NCBI GenBank assembly: GCA_034432555.1
Contig: DAOUBW010000013.1
Coordinates: 124,001-188,000, forward strand
Source of the DNA: CP2-2F sp034432555
GTDB taxonomy: Bacteria; Chloroflexota; Anaerolineae; Aggregatilineales; UBA2796
Length of the DNA: 64,000 nucleotides
Direction: 5' to 3'
The translations under genes were made by a program, and so were the position numbers. Below are positions 50,633 through 58,955 of the stretch, in pieces. Below the pieces are notes generated by a model. It was given only the letters and a program-made list of their open reading frames with translations. It was not told the DNA's origin and made no database searches. Each line of letters opens with the position of its first letter. Positions within the stretch are counted from its first letter, which is position 1.

Positions 50633-51835
50633 ATGACTCATGATCAGGCTGATCCGCTGCTGCATTGGCGAGAGGAATTTCCGATCCTCAGCACCTGTAC
50701 CTACCTTGTCAGCAACTCGCTGGGCGCCATGCCGCGTGCCGTCTACGATTCGCTGCGCCAATACGCGGACACATGGGCGAGCCGCGGTGTGCGCGCTTGG
50801 GCAGAAGGTTGGTGGGACTTAAACACGCAAGTGGGCGATGCCATTGCACCGATCATTGGCGCGCCAAGCGGCACGATCTCGATGCACCAGAATATCTCCA
50901 TCGCACAGGGCATTTTGCTGACCTGCTTCGACTACGATGGTGCGCGCAACAAAGTGGTCATTGAAGGCGGCATTTTCCCGTCGGTCTACTACGTGCTGCG
51001 CGGAATGCTGCCGCCGCACATTGAACTGCATACCGCAGGCGGCTACGACGGCGTAACGGTGGATGTGCAGGCGATCATAGATGCCATTGATGAGCGCACG
51101 CTCTTGGTGCCAATCTCGCACGTGCTGTTTCGCAGCGCCTATATCTTGGATGTGGCAGCCATCATCGAGAAGGCGCATCAGGTCGGCGCGCATGTGATTT
51201 TGGATGGCTACCACGCTGCCGGCATTGTGCCTGTGGATGTGACGGCGCTGAATGTGGACTTCTATTTAGGCGGCGTGCTGAAATGGTTGTGCGGTGGTGC
51301 GGGCGGCGTTTTTCTCTATGCACGCCCTGACCACTTGCGGACGATGCAGCCAAAGCTCACGGGCTGGATGGCGCACAAGCAGCCTTTTGCCTTTGAAGTT
51401 GGCGAGATGGACTTCCGTGAGGACGCCTTCCGCTTCCTGAACGGCACGCCGCAGTTGCCTTCACTGTATGCCAACTTGCCCGGCGTCGAGATCATCAAAC
51501 AGGTTGGCGTGGCTGCCATTCGCCAAAAATCCATGCGGCAAACCGCCCTGATCATGGCGCGAGCAGCGGCGGAAGGCTGGCAGGTGAACAGCGTCCGCGA
51601 TCCGCAGTGGCGCGGCGGCACTGTGACGGTCAATCCGCCGCAGGCGTATGCCGTCTCGCGTGCGCTGCTGGCGCGCAACATCGTGATTGATTACCGTGAA
51701 GGGTCAGGCATTCGCCTCTCGCCGCATTTTTACAACAGCGATGCCGAAGTTCAGGCAGCACTTGATGCCATCGCCGACATTCTTGCCAGCGGCGAATGGC
51801 AGCTATATAGCGATGCACAGTCGTTCGTCACCTGA
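50633..51835 (+). CDS. kynU: Kynureninase-like PLP enzyme
   Basis: This PLP enzyme of about 400 residues, fold type I class V, would cleave L-kynurenine to anthranilate and alanine. It opens with YLVSNSLGAMPRAVYDSL, like the N-terminal strand of kynureninases. SMHQNISIAQGILLTCF, AHVILDGYHAAGIVPVDV (PLP-binding Asp) and YLGGVLKWLCGGAGGVFLY (Schiff-base Lys) fit the family. Tail motifs include YREGSGIRLSPHFYN. ATG at 50633 has GAAGG 8-9 nt upstream; the GTG at 50624 is not preferred. TATAAT at 50600-50605 may be the -10. Eight nt separate it from the formamidase gene. No tryptophan dioxygenase is nearby. Confidence 0.85.
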   Translation: MTHDQADPLLHWREEFPILSTCTYLVSNSLGAMPRAVYDSLRQYADTWASRGVRAWAEGWWDLNTQVGDAIAPIIGAPSGTISMHQNISIAQGILLTCFDYDGARNKVVIEGGIFPSVYYVLRGMLPPHIELHTAGGYDGVTVDVQAIIDAIDERTLLVPISHVLFRSAYILDVAAIIEKAHQVGAHVILDGYHAAGIVPVDVTALNVDFYLGGVLKWLCGGAGGVFLYARPDHLRTMQPKLTGWMAHKQPFAFEVGEMDFREDAFRFLNGTPQLPSLYANLPGVEIIKQVGVAAIRQKSMRQTALIMARAAAEGWQVNSVRDPQWRGGTVTVNPPQAYAVSRALLARNIVIDYREGSGIRLSPHFYNSDAEVQAALDAIADILASGEWQLYSDAQSFVT

Positions 51836-51843
51836 GAGTCGCC

Positions 51844-52470
51844 ATGTTCTACGATATTAGCCGCACCATCTCGCCCGATCTGGCAGTCTGGACGGGCGAT
51901 ACACCTTTTTCTGCTATTCAGCAGATGCACATTGGGCAAGGTGACTCGGTCAACCTATTCACGCTGACCATGAGCGCACATACTGGCAGCCACGCCGATG
52001 CGCCTTATCACTACCTACCTGATGGCGCGCATCCCGCCACGTTAGGGCTTGAGCCTTACCTCGGCGCGGCACAAGTCATCCACCTCACACGGCGCGAAGG
52101 CGGCATTCTGCCCGATGAGATCGCGCCGAAGTTCCGCCCCGATGCGCCGCGCTTGCTGCTGCGGACATGGTGCAGCGATCTGCCTGACCACATCTTTCCG
52201 ACTGATTTTCCCTACCCAACACCACACCTTGTGGACTGGCTGGCGGAATGCGGCGTCCTGCTGCTAGGCGTGGACATGCCTTCGGTGGATGCCTACACCA
52301 GCCAAACGCTGGACACACACAAACGCCTTGCAGCGCACGGCATCTGCAACTTAGAGACGCTCTACCTGCGCGAGGTGCCAGAAGGCATCTACGAGTTGAT
52401 CGCACTGCCGTTGAAGATTGCAGGCGTGTGCGGATCGCCTGTGCGTGCTGTGCTGCGGAGTCTGCCCTGA
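51844..52470 (+). CDS. kynB: Kynurenine formamidase (arylformamidase), KynB-type
   Basis: This 208-residue cyclase-family hydrolase contains the metal-binding motif SAHTGSHADAPYHYL, and its start (MFYDISRTISPDLAVWTGD) and end (GIYELIALPLKIAGVCGSP) match KynB. It hydrolyses N-formylkynurenine to kynurenine and formate, the step before kynureninase, which is encoded directly upstream. The pair therefore gives formylkynurenine to anthranilate and alanine. The tryptophan dioxygenase must be elsewhere. After the stop lies the decayed repeat at 52491-52590. Confidence 0.92.
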   Translation: MFYDISRTISPDLAVWTGDTPFSAIQQMHIGQGDSVNLFTLTMSAHTGSHADAPYHYLPDGAHPATLGLEPYLGAAQVIHLTRREGGILPDEIAPKFRPDAPRLLLRTWCSDLPDHIFPTDFPYPTPHLVDWLAECGVLLLGVDMPSVDAYTSQTLDTHKRLAAHGICNLETLYLREVPEGIYELIALPLKIAGVCGSPVRAVLRSLP

Positions 52471-52490
52471 GTATCCTTAAAATCCATAAA

Positions 52491-52590
52491 GGGTAAGTCT
52501 GAGAGGGCTTCCCTCTCAAAACCATCGCTTATAGCACGCACAACACACTCTACAGGCAAAAATCTACAACCTTACACAAGTTTTGAAATA
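52491..52590 (+). repeat. Decayed copy of a small inverted-repeat element
   Basis: This copy shares with the element at 53628 the ordered blocks GGGTAAG, hairpin TGAGAGGG-CTT-CCCTCTCA (52500-52518), then CCTTACA and AAGTTTTGAAATA near its end. Its left terminal repeat is largely lost. It lies between kynB and the tetR promoter. Confidence 0.55.
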
Positions 52591-52605
52591 ACCTCTTTGA
52601 TCAGC

Positions 52606-52636
52606 TTGACAACTGTACCGTCTAGATGGTATAGTT
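52606..52636 (+). promoter_or_regulatory. tetR promoter with 26-bp palindromic operator
   Basis: TTGACA (52606-52611) and TATAGT (52630-52635) have 18-bp spacing. A near-perfect palindrome at 52611-52636 runs between them, with AACTGTACC on the left, GGTATAGTT on the right and TCTAGA at the centre. The only mismatches are one pair in the arms and one pair beside the centre. A TetR dimer bound here would block RNA polymerase, so autoregulation of the regulator-exporter pair is likely. Confidence 0.75.
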
Positions 52637-52641
52637 ACTGC

Positions 52642-53187
52642 ATGATGACACAACTAAGCACAAAACGGACAGACATTTTAGAAGCGGCTACCTGCTACGT
52701 GCTGGCACACGGTGCAGCACGCTTGACGCTTGACGCAGTAGCGAAAGCAGCAAAGGTAAGCAAAGGGGGCTTGCTTTATCACTTTCCCAGTAAAGAAGCA
52801 CTGCTTATTGGCATGATTGATCACTACTTTGATCAGTTCGAAGCACAGATGCAGACGCTCATACAAGCGGACACAACACCGCGTGGACGCTGGCTGCGTG
52901 CCTATGTGCGCGCTACCTTTGCCGAAAATCCTTCGCAGCCGTCAGCCGTCGCTGCTAGTTTTGCCGCTATCGCTAGTGACCTCTCGCTGCGGGAGCATGT
53001 GCGCGCTTACTACACAGCATGGCAGGCGAAAGCGGCTGCTGATGGCGTGCGCCAAGATATTGTTTCTTTGGTGATGTTTGCGACGGAAGGTTTGTGGTAT
53101 GCCGAACTTTTTGGCTTTGCGCCGTTGGATGCCGTTCAGCGCAGCGCACTCTTGGATCGGTTGCTCGCACTAATCGCGGAGGGCTAA
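52642..53187 (+). CDS. TetR/AcrR-family transcriptional regulator
   Basis: The protein has 181 residues. The N-terminal helix-turn-helix is typical (RTDILEAATCYVLAHG, LTLDAVAKAAKVSKGGLLYHF and PSKEALLIGMIDHYF). The C-terminal ligand domain is divergent (ATFAENPSQPSAVAASFAAI). ATG at 52642 is chosen; a second ATG follows at 52645. Four nt separate its stop from the exporter start. The operator-like palindrome directly upstream supports repression of this two-gene operon, with a small toxic compound as inducer. Ligand unknown. Confidence 0.92.
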   Translation: MMTQLSTKRTDILEAATCYVLAHGAARLTLDAVAKAAKVSKGGLLYHFPSKEALLIGMIDHYFDQFEAQMQTLIQADTTPRGRWLRAYVRATFAENPSQPSAVAASFAAIASDLSLREHVRAYYTAWQAKAAADGVRQDIVSLVMFATEGLWYAELFGFAPLDAVQRSALLDRLLALIAEG

Positions 53188-53191
53188 ACGA

Positions 53192-53629
53192 ATGGCTGAT
53201 TATTTGGCGCGGGCTTTGGGCGCATGGTTCGTTGGATTCTTTCCCTTGGCAGAAATCTACGTGGCGGTGCCGGCTGCGCTTGCCGTCGGTCTTGATCCCC
53301 TCTCCACCGTGTTCTGGACGGTCTTTGGTAATTTCACACCGCTGCTGCTCATCCAGTTTGGGTATCACAACCTGCTGCGCCTGCCACGTCTGCGGCGCTG
53401 GCTGGAAAGTCTCGTCTCGGAGCGTGCCAAGCGCTCTATTGATCGCTATGGCGTTTGGTTTGTGCTGCTGCTCACGCCATGGACGGGCGTCTGGGTGATG
53501 GGCGTGACGGCAAAGGCACTGCGTATGAATGGTGCTGTGCTGCTTGGTGCGGGTTTGGTCAGCATCACGCTCTATGCAGTGGCGCTCGTCTTGCTGATCA
53601 GTGCTGGCGTGCAAGTCTTTGATCAGTAG
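53192..53629 (+). CDS. Small multidrug export protein (PF06695 type)
   Basis: This 145-residue membrane protein has about four hydrophobic segments and the family pattern PLAEIYVAVPAALAVGLDPL, with FGNFTPLLLIQFG and WTGVWVMGVTAKAL. The family is named as putative small multidrug exporters, although transport has been little tested. Co-transcription with the TetR repressor fits an efflux role. The stop codon lies inside the left end of the repeat element at 53628. Confidence 0.82.
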   Translation: MADYLARALGAWFVGFFPLAEIYVAVPAALAVGLDPLSTVFWTVFGNFTPLLLIQFGYHNLLRLPRLRRWLESLVSERAKRSIDRYGVWFVLLLTPWTGVWVMGVTAKALRMNGAVLLGAGLVSITLYAVALVLLISAGVQVFDQ

Positions 53630-53730
53630 AACTTATTTCAAAAGCGCCTAGAGGGTAAGGTTGAGAGGGAAGCCCTCTCAAACCACAGGCACAAAGGATT
53701 TTGCCTTACAGAAGTTTTGAAATAGCTTCT
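53628..53730 (+). repeat. Small MITE-like inverted-repeat element
   Basis: This element of about 103 bp has imperfect terminal inverted repeats: AGAACTTATTTCAAAAG at the left and, at the right, AGTTTTGAAATAGCTTCT. Inside are GTAAGG/CCTTAC and a perfect hairpin, TTGAGAGGG-AAG-CCCTCTCAA (53661-53681). The whole can fold into one long stem. No ORF is inside. A decayed copy lies at 52491, so the two flank the tetR/exporter operon. It resembles a miniature transposable element or a palindromic extragenic repeat, and overlaps the exporter stop codon. Confidence 0.6.
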
Positions 53731-53820
53731 AGGCAGCACAGCGCTTAAAAAAACTTGCCGCCAAGTGGTAGAATAGGGGCTGTAATAGATAGCTTTTGAA
53801 TCCATAGGCAGCAAAATCTG

Positions 53821-55536
53821 ATGAGCAGCCCAAGCCTAGAGACTGTTTTTGAATACCTCGCCCTTCTGATCAGTGAACGCGAGGCTGACTCACCCTTCAC
53901 CCTCAACCTGATTCAGCCCGCCCTTCAGTTCAAATTCCCAACCTTCAGCCTGAGCGCCTATGGTTTGGCTTCCCTGCGCGACTTTTTGCGCGCCGCTGAA
54001 CAAGCTGATTACTTCAAACTGGTAAACACGGGCGACCCAAAGACCAGCTACCTTGTGCTTGGCGGCAAGCGCCGCCAGAGCAGCACAGCGCGCATCACCG
54101 CTGAGATGAGCGCCAACGATCCGCGCCAGCAGCGCTGGATGACCGAGACGCTTGAACTGCTGCTGCTTGCCGAACGTGCCGACCAAATTCTGAGCATCAT
54201 TGCCAGTGTTGAGGCGTTAGCGCCACCCTTCGATGCCTTCCTTGCCAACCAAGAGCGCACCACGCCGCTTTATAACGTGCGCGGCAAGGTGCGCCGCTTG
54301 CGCCAATTTCTGGCTGCGCTGCGCGAATACGGCGAAACACGCGCCCTTACGCTCTGGCAGACTGCCCGCAGCGTGAGGCGCCTGCCCGCCCTGCCACCCG
54401 TCAAGGATGCGCCGCGCATCGCCCAAAACATCAGCGCCATTTTTCAGGGCGAAGGGCGGCTTGCCCAACTGCCCGCAGAAATGTTCGACAATATGTTCTT
54501 CGCCGTAGTCGGCTTTCTGAAGGCGCGCCTGAGCCGCGACCGTGCTTGGGATTGGGTGGCGGGCTTGGAAATCCTTGAGGAAGAAGCCCGTGCGATGTCA
54601 CGCCCTGCACCGCCGCCGCCGCGCAAAGGTCTATTGGGCGGCAAGCCTGCCCCGCCCAGCACCGAGGTCCTCGATGAGGCGCGTATTGAGGCGCTTACCA
54701 AATTGCTGCTGAAAGAAGCTGGCGTGCGGATGCCTCAGGATGATACAGCACGCTGGCGCGCTTTTACCGCTGCCGAAAGCCTTGATGCCGCCCTGCGCTT
54801 CCTTGCCGAACAGCCTGATCTTTTGCGCGACGACGCCCTTCTGGGCTGGCTGGATGATGAGATTGCCCGTGCTGTCGAGACGAACGACGCCGCCGCCGTG
54901 CGGAATGTTGCCAATAAATCCGCCATTTTGATGGTTGCCCGTGAGCATGGCGCAGAAGGCGCACGCGCTCATGCCGCTGAAATGCGCGCCCTCTACGATA
55001 GTGTGTTGGCTGCCGCACAGACGCTTGGCAAGGTCTTTGCCTACCTGAGGACTGCCGCACCTGCCCAAGCGCTCACCTTTCTGAAGGCTGATCCTACCTT
55101 TCTTGCTGATGAGACGGTAGACGCACTTTTAGAGGAGCAGTTGATCAAGGCGGCGCGTGCCGCGGATGTGTCAGGCTACCGCCGTGTGCGCCAACGCGCT
55201 GATCTGTGGCGTAAAGTGGTTGAACTGGGCATGGAGCAGGGATCAACCCAACATGCGCGCTTTGTGGCAGCAGAAGGGGATGATCGGCAAATGCTGACCG
55301 AGATGGGCTTGCTGCTGCTGCCGATGGCGAAAAACAGCGAAGAAATCCGCGAATTGGTCGAGCGTTTCCCAAGCGTGGCAACACCTGAAGGCTTAGCGAT
55401 GATCACCCAAACGATGGACGTGCTGAGTTTTCGTCAGGTTGCGGCTGAGGAATACCGCCGCTATTTTGAGGTGCAGCGCCTGATCACGCGCTGCCTCGAG
55501 ATCGGCATTGACCGCGCCCTGATCGAGCTGAAGTAG
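53821..55536 (+). CDS. Hypothetical 571-residue protein with LOTUS/OST-HTH-like N-terminus
   Basis: Residues about 5-80 look like a winged-helix LOTUS domain: VFEYLALLISEREADSPFTL leads to LQFKFPTFSLSAYGLASL, with RDFLRAAEQADYFKLV as recognition-type helix and YLVL as end strand. This domain binds RNA (often G-rich) in other proteins. The rest is a helical array with no clear enzyme motif. A Pro-rich linker, RPAPPPPRKGLLGG, lies near 262-275 and splits it into two halves. No membrane segment. The assignment is by eye and needs profile support. A hairpin follows the stop. Confidence 0.65.
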   Translation: MSSPSLETVFEYLALLISEREADSPFTLNLIQPALQFKFPTFSLSAYGLASLRDFLRAAEQADYFKLVNTGDPKTSYLVLGGKRRQSSTARITAEMSANDPRQQRWMTETLELLLLAERADQILSIIASVEALAPPFDAFLANQERTTPLYNVRGKVRRLRQFLAALREYGETRALTLWQTARSVRRLPALPPVKDAPRIAQNISAIFQGEGRLAQLPAEMFDNMFFAVVGFLKARLSRDRAWDWVAGLEILEEEARAMSRPAPPPPRKGLLGGKPAPPSTEVLDEARIEALTKLLLKEAGVRMPQDDTARWRAFTAAESLDAALRFLAEQPDLLRDDALLGWLDDEIARAVETNDAAAVRNVANKSAILMVAREHGAEGARAHAAEMRALYDSVLAAAQTLGKVFAYLRTAAPAQALTFLKADPTFLADETVDALLEEQLIKAARAADVSGYRRVRQRADLWRKVVELGMEQGSTQHARFVAAEGDDRQMLTEMGLLLLPMAKNSEEIRELVERFPSVATPEGLAMITQTMDVLSFRQVAAEEYRRYFEVQRLITRCLEIGIDRALIELK

Positions 55537-55558
55537 GGCGCGCCACGGCGCGTCCCTA
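55534..55558. terminator. Hairpin between convergent genes
   Basis: TAGGG-CGCGC pairs with GCGCG-T-CCCTA with one bulged T and a CACG loop. It overlaps the stop of the LOTUS-like gene and lies 23 nt before the end of the FabH-like gene. The T-run is poor. Confidence 0.5.
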
Positions 55559-55580
55559 CAGAAAACGCTGTTTTGCCGCG

Positions 55581-56723
55581 CTACCGATTCGTCTTGCGTT
55601 TGGCTGCCTCGTAGCGGCGAATCTGCATGTTGAGGAAGAAGTTCTGGACGGCATCCCGCACAGAGCCGACCGTGCGCTTGGCAATACGCCCAACCGAGAG
55701 CCACGAATGCGCCAAACTCACCTCGCCGCTGCCTAGCAGCACCACCGCGCTTGCCCACGTTAAGCCTGCACCAAAGGCGCACATGACCACCTTATCGCCG
55801 ATCTTACACTTGCCTTCCTCAATTGCCTCGACCAATGCCAAAGGCACGGAAGCAGCCGATGTATTGCCGTATTTTTGCAGGTTGATCATGAATTTATCGA
55901 GTGGTTGGCGCATCATGCGCGCTGCGGACTCGATGATGCGTAAATTCGCCTGATGCGGGATGAACAACGCAATATCTTCAGGCAGCAGTCCTGCTTTATC
56001 CATAACGCGCTTCATGGAGCTGGAGAGTGTGCGTGTGGCAAACTTGAAGACTTCGGTGCCGTTCATCTTCAAATAGCCAAGCCGTTCGTTGATGAGTTGC
56101 TCGCCATACTTGCCAATAGGCATCACCGAGCCAGCACCGGGCACGTAGAGATGCTCTACGCCGCTGCCATCTGAGCCAAGTTCGTAGGTGATCACGCCGG
56201 CTGGCTCTTCGCTTGGCTGAAGCACCACTGCCGCAGAAGCATCACCGAACAGCACACATGTGGTGCGGTCGGTGTAGTCCACCCCGTAGGAGACCAAATC
56301 CGTGCCGATCACCAAAATATTGTTCATACCGCCGGATTGAATAAATTGGCTGGCAGTGACCAAGGCATATACCCAGCCTGAGCAGCCTGAAGCAAGCTGA
56401 AAGGCACCGCATTTCGCACCGAGTTTGTGTTGCACAATGGTTGCCACACCCGGCACCAAATAATCGGGTGAGGAACAGGCAACAATGATCAAATCGAGGT
56501 CTTTAGCCGTGATGCCTGCCATTTCAAGGGCAGGTATGGCTGATTTCACCGAAAAATCGGAGGCTTGCTCACCCTCCCCGCGAATATGGCGCTCTTTAAT
56601 GCCAGTGCGTGTGGTGATCCATTCATCAGAAGTATCTACCATTTTTTCGAGATCGGCGTTGGTCAGCACGCGCTCTGGGACGTATTTCCCCCAACCAGTA
56701 ATTTTTGCGTAACGTTCGGGCAT
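55581..56723 (-). CDS. fabH: Beta-ketoacyl-ACP synthase III (FabH-like)
   Basis: This 380-residue condensing enzyme has the triad C114 in QLASGCSGWVYAL, His in FIPHQANLRII and Asn in YGNTSAASVPLAL. The N-terminal KITGWGKYVPERVLTNADL and TSDEWITTRTGIKERHI are typical. It starts fatty-acid elongation from acyl-CoA and malonyl-ACP. It is about 50 residues longer than ordinary FabH, with a basic C-terminal tail (RIAKRTVGSVRDAVQNFFLN). The gene lies 36 nt after the sigma/partner pair on the same strand, so a stress sigma operon may control initiation of fatty-acid synthesis. Confidence 0.9.
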   Translation of the reverse strand: MPERYAKITGWGKYVPERVLTNADLEKMVDTSDEWITTRTGIKERHIRGEGEQASDFSVKSAIPALEMAGITAKDLDLIIVACSSPDYLVPGVATIVQHKLGAKCGAFQLASGCSGWVYALVTASQFIQSGGMNNILVIGTDLVSYGVDYTDRTTCVLFGDASAAVVLQPSEEPAGVITYELGSDGSGVEHLYVPGAGSVMPIGKYGEQLINERLGYLKMNGTEVFKFATRTLSSSMKRVMDKAGLLPEDIALFIPHQANLRIIESAARMMRQPLDKFMINLQKYGNTSAASVPLALVEAIEEGKCKIGDKVVMCAFGAGLTWASAVVLLGSGEVSLAHSWLSVGRIAKRTVGSVRDAVQNFFLNMQIRRYEAAKRKTNR

Positions 56724-56759
56724 TTCTTTACGATTCCTCTGTCAGTGTGATAGTCGAGT

Positions 56760-57218
56760 TCAGCCGGCAGCGTTCAGTGAAAGGTCAGCGTCTTCGGTGC
56801 GCTCACGGCGCTGGAAGCGCGTCAAAGCGTCCATCACACGGCGGCTGGCAAGCAGCGCCAAGCCCGCGGTCAGCGTTAAGCCGCCAATGCGCGCCGCCAT
56901 CTTATAGCGCTGCGGCAAATTGCGCCAGCGCAGCATAAGGTCAACATTGGCAGGTGTGGTTGTAGATGCTTGCGCGGCAAGTTCGGCGTGCAGGCGCGCC
57001 ACAAAAGACGGATCGGGCGTAACAGGCGCCAGTCCGACGCTCAGGCGGTTAGCAAGCAGCATCAAGCTATGGGCAGTGGCTTGGTCGGCTGCCTCTAAGC
57101 CTTGCAAAGAAGCCTCAAAAGGTGCGCCGCTGATCAGGGCATCTGCCTGCGCTGCCAGCAGATTTTCAAGCGCGGTGTTGGGCGCTTTGGGTGTCTCGTC
57201 GTGCGAAAAATGCCTCAC
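56760..57218 (-). CDS. Putative anti-sigma-like protein with one membrane span
   Basis: The protein has 152 residues. A cytoplasmic helical part of about 105 residues includes ALENLLAAQADALISGAPFE and APVTPDPSFVARLHAELAAQ. One hydrophobic segment follows (MAARIGGLTLTAGLALLAS) and then a short basic outer tail. It starts 14 nt after a sigma-factor gene. The layout matches anti-sigma partners, but no zinc motif is seen. The P-x-F-x-x-x-x-x-A motif resembles APPGFTEKVLAAI of the 93-residue partner at 16769, so the two are probably related. Confidence 0.65.
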   Translation of the reverse strand: MRHFSHDETPKAPNTALENLLAAQADALISGAPFEASLQGLEAADQATAHSLMLLANRLSVGLAPVTPDPSFVARLHAELAAQASTTTPANVDLMLRWRNLPQRYKMAARIGGLTLTAGLALLASRRVMDALTRFQRRERTEDADLSLNAAG

Positions 57219-57232
57219 CTGTCCGTTACTCC

Positions 57233-57856
57233 TTAGCGGCGCTTCTCAGAGCGCGGCATACCTGTGCTTTCGTCTGCCTCTGGCTGTTCCTCCCCGTCGC
57301 CGAGCATCTCGCGCAGCGCCAACAATGTGCGGTGATAGAGCGACTTGATGGCGCCTTCGCTGCGATCCATAATCACGCCGATCTCTTGGTTAGAGAGCCG
57401 ATCGACAAATTTGAGGATCAGCAGTTGCTGGCGTTCTTCGGGCAAGGCGCGCACGGCCTGCGTCAGTCGCTCAATCTCATCTTGCGATTCGGCGCTCGAT
57501 TCCGGCGCTTCGCTGCGAAGGCGGGCTGCCACATACTCATCCAGCGGCAGCACCTTATGGCGGCTGCGATCCCGATGCCAATTCGCCACCAAGTTGTGTG
57601 CAATGCGGTAGAGCCATGCCTGAAACGGCACGCCGCGCTCTACATAGCCTTTGATGTGCGCCATAGCGCGGTGAAAAACACGCGCTGTCAGGTCTTCAGC
57701 ATCTTCATGGCTGCCCGTGCGGTAGTAGATGTAGTTATACACCTTCTGCACATAGCGTTCATAGAGCGCGCCGAAAGCGGCTTGGTCTGTGCGTGCCTGC
57801 TCAACAAGCGCCGCATCCTCTAGCGCTGCCCATTCCTCAGCGTTTGGAACAGTCAT
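57233..57856 (-). CDS. RNA polymerase ECF-type sigma factor
   Basis: This 207-residue sigma-70 family protein has region 2 (FGALYERYVQKVYNYIYYRT, HEDAEDLTARVFHRAM and FQAWLYRIAHNLVANWHRDR) and region 4 (LPEERQQLLILKFVDRLSNQ, EIGVIMDRSEGAIKSLYHRT). Regions 1 and 3 are absent. It forms an operon with the anti-sigma-like gene and probably fabH. An A9 tract lies upstream on the coding strand. Start ATG at 57856, AAGGG 13 nt upstream. Confidence 0.93.
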   Translation of the reverse strand: MTVPNAEEWAALEDAALVEQARTDQAAFGALYERYVQKVYNYIYYRTGSHEDAEDLTARVFHRAMAHIKGYVERGVPFQAWLYRIAHNLVANWHRDRSRHKVLPLDEYVAARLRSEAPESSAESQDEIERLTQAVRALPEERQQLLILKFVDRLSNQEIGVIMDRSEGAIKSLYHRTLLALREMLGDGEEQPEADESTGMPRSEKRR

Positions 57857-57951
57857 ACCTATACAACACCCTTTTTTTTTAAGCGTTACGCTGCGTTACT
57901 GGCTGCCAAGTATAGCAGAGGCACGGCGGCAGTGCTTGCCCTTTGGCGCGT

Positions 57952-58494
57952 TTACGCCTCTGGCAGGCTTTCCAGTGCCTCAATGACCCGCTGCAACCAC
58001 GCCACATAAAGTTTTTCGCTGCTGATGCCCAAATCCAGCGTCAGGCGCATGAGTGTGTGAGCGCGATCCGACTGTTCGGCAATCTGGGGCAGCAAGATTT
58101 GCGTGTATTCCTCCAGTTGCTGCTGGTGTTGATGGAGTTGGTGCTTGGCAAGGTTGATCAGCGTTTCCTTAGAAAGCAGGGTGCCAAAGAAAAGCTGAAT
58201 CAGGAACGGCTCGCGGTGTGTGGGCAGTGCTTGCGGCTCGCCCAGCCAACGGATTAGTTCGGCGCGCCCAGTTTCCGTAATGCGGTAGACCTTGCGGTTA
58301 GGGCGCTCGGTCTGAATTTCAAGGCGGCTCTCCACCCAGCCGTTTTCCGCCAATTTTTCTAGGGTGCGGTAGATTTGCGCCTGATCGGCCTGCCAAAAAT
58401 GCGCTACAGAGCGATCAAACATCTGCGTTTTCAGGTCGTAGCCGCTTGCCTCAGTCAGGTTGAGGATGCCCAGAATTGCATGTAGAAGTGACAT
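57952..58494 (-). CDS. PadR-family transcriptional regulator
   Basis: This 180-residue protein has a PadR winged helix (LHAILGILNLTEASGYDLK, then VAHFWQADQAQIYRTLEKLA and NRKVYRITETGRAELIRWL) and a C-terminal helical dimerisation region (HQHQQQLEEYTQILLPQI). The ATG at 58494 begins MSLLHAILG; a longer reading up to 58593 gives an unlikely N-terminus. CTGCC/GGCAG arms just upstream may be its operator. It is not coupled to another gene; the sigma operon starts 96 nt beyond its stop. Ligand unknown, often a phenolic acid or drug. Confidence 0.92.
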   Translation of the reverse strand: MSLLHAILGILNLTEASGYDLKTQMFDRSVAHFWQADQAQIYRTLEKLAENGWVESRLEIQTERPNRKVYRITETGRAELIRWLGEPQALPTHREPFLIQLFFGTLLSKETLINLAKHQLHQHQQQLEEYTQILLPQIAEQSDRAHTLMRLTLDLGISSEKLYVAWLQRVIEALESLPEA

Positions 58495-58589
58495 AAAAAG
58501 ATGACTGCCTTTCTGATAATGGCAGCTAGTATAGCAGATTGAGGCGCAAAGCAGAATATATGTGCTATCACATCTTCCAACAGCGCAGC

Positions 58590-58955
58590 TCATTCAACAG
58601 CAGGTTTGCGGTAGCGGCGCGCCTTCTGCGGCTTGCCCCACATGATCTTGTTCGGCACAAGGCGCACGGTCAGCGGCGCACGCACTGTAATTTGGCAAGA
58701 CAGGCGCGGATAGCCAAAGGCTGCGCCGATTCGGTCGTGCCAGTGCTGCGGTGCAGGCACATTTTCTTCGATCCACACGCCGCACGTGGCACAGAGGCCG
58801 CGTCCGCCGCAGTTGGCGCGCCGCGAAAGTTTGCCATAAGGCGTGATGCCTGCTGCCAGCAGCGCACGCCGCAGATTTTCGCCCTCTGCGACGTGCAAGG
58901 TGATCGTCTGCTCAGCCGTGATGACGTTCACCGTGTGCCTGATCGGCTCAGCCAT
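58590..58955 (-). CDS. Plant-type 2Fe-2S ferredoxin
   Basis: This ferredoxin of 121 residues has the ligand motif C-x5-C-x2-C (NCGGRGLCATCGVWIE) and a later Cys in LSCQITVRA. The start VNVITAEQTITLHVAEGENL is the usual ferredoxin fold. The basic C-terminal tail (KPQKARRYRKP) is not part of the domain. It should carry one 2Fe-2S cluster and pass electrons. The start ATG at 58955 overlaps the upstream gene by 8 nt, so the two are coupled. Confidence 0.9.
   Translation of the reverse strand: MAEPIRHTVNVITAEQTITLHVAEGENLRRALLAAGITPYGKLSRRANCGGRGLCATCGVWIEENVPAPQHWHDRIGAAFGYPRLSCQITVRAPLTVRLVPNKIMWGKPQKARRYRKPAVE

Noticed and set aside
52471..53820. Complete insertion sequence around the tetR operon
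   Set aside because: Only short non-coding inverted-repeat elements are present; there is no transposase.
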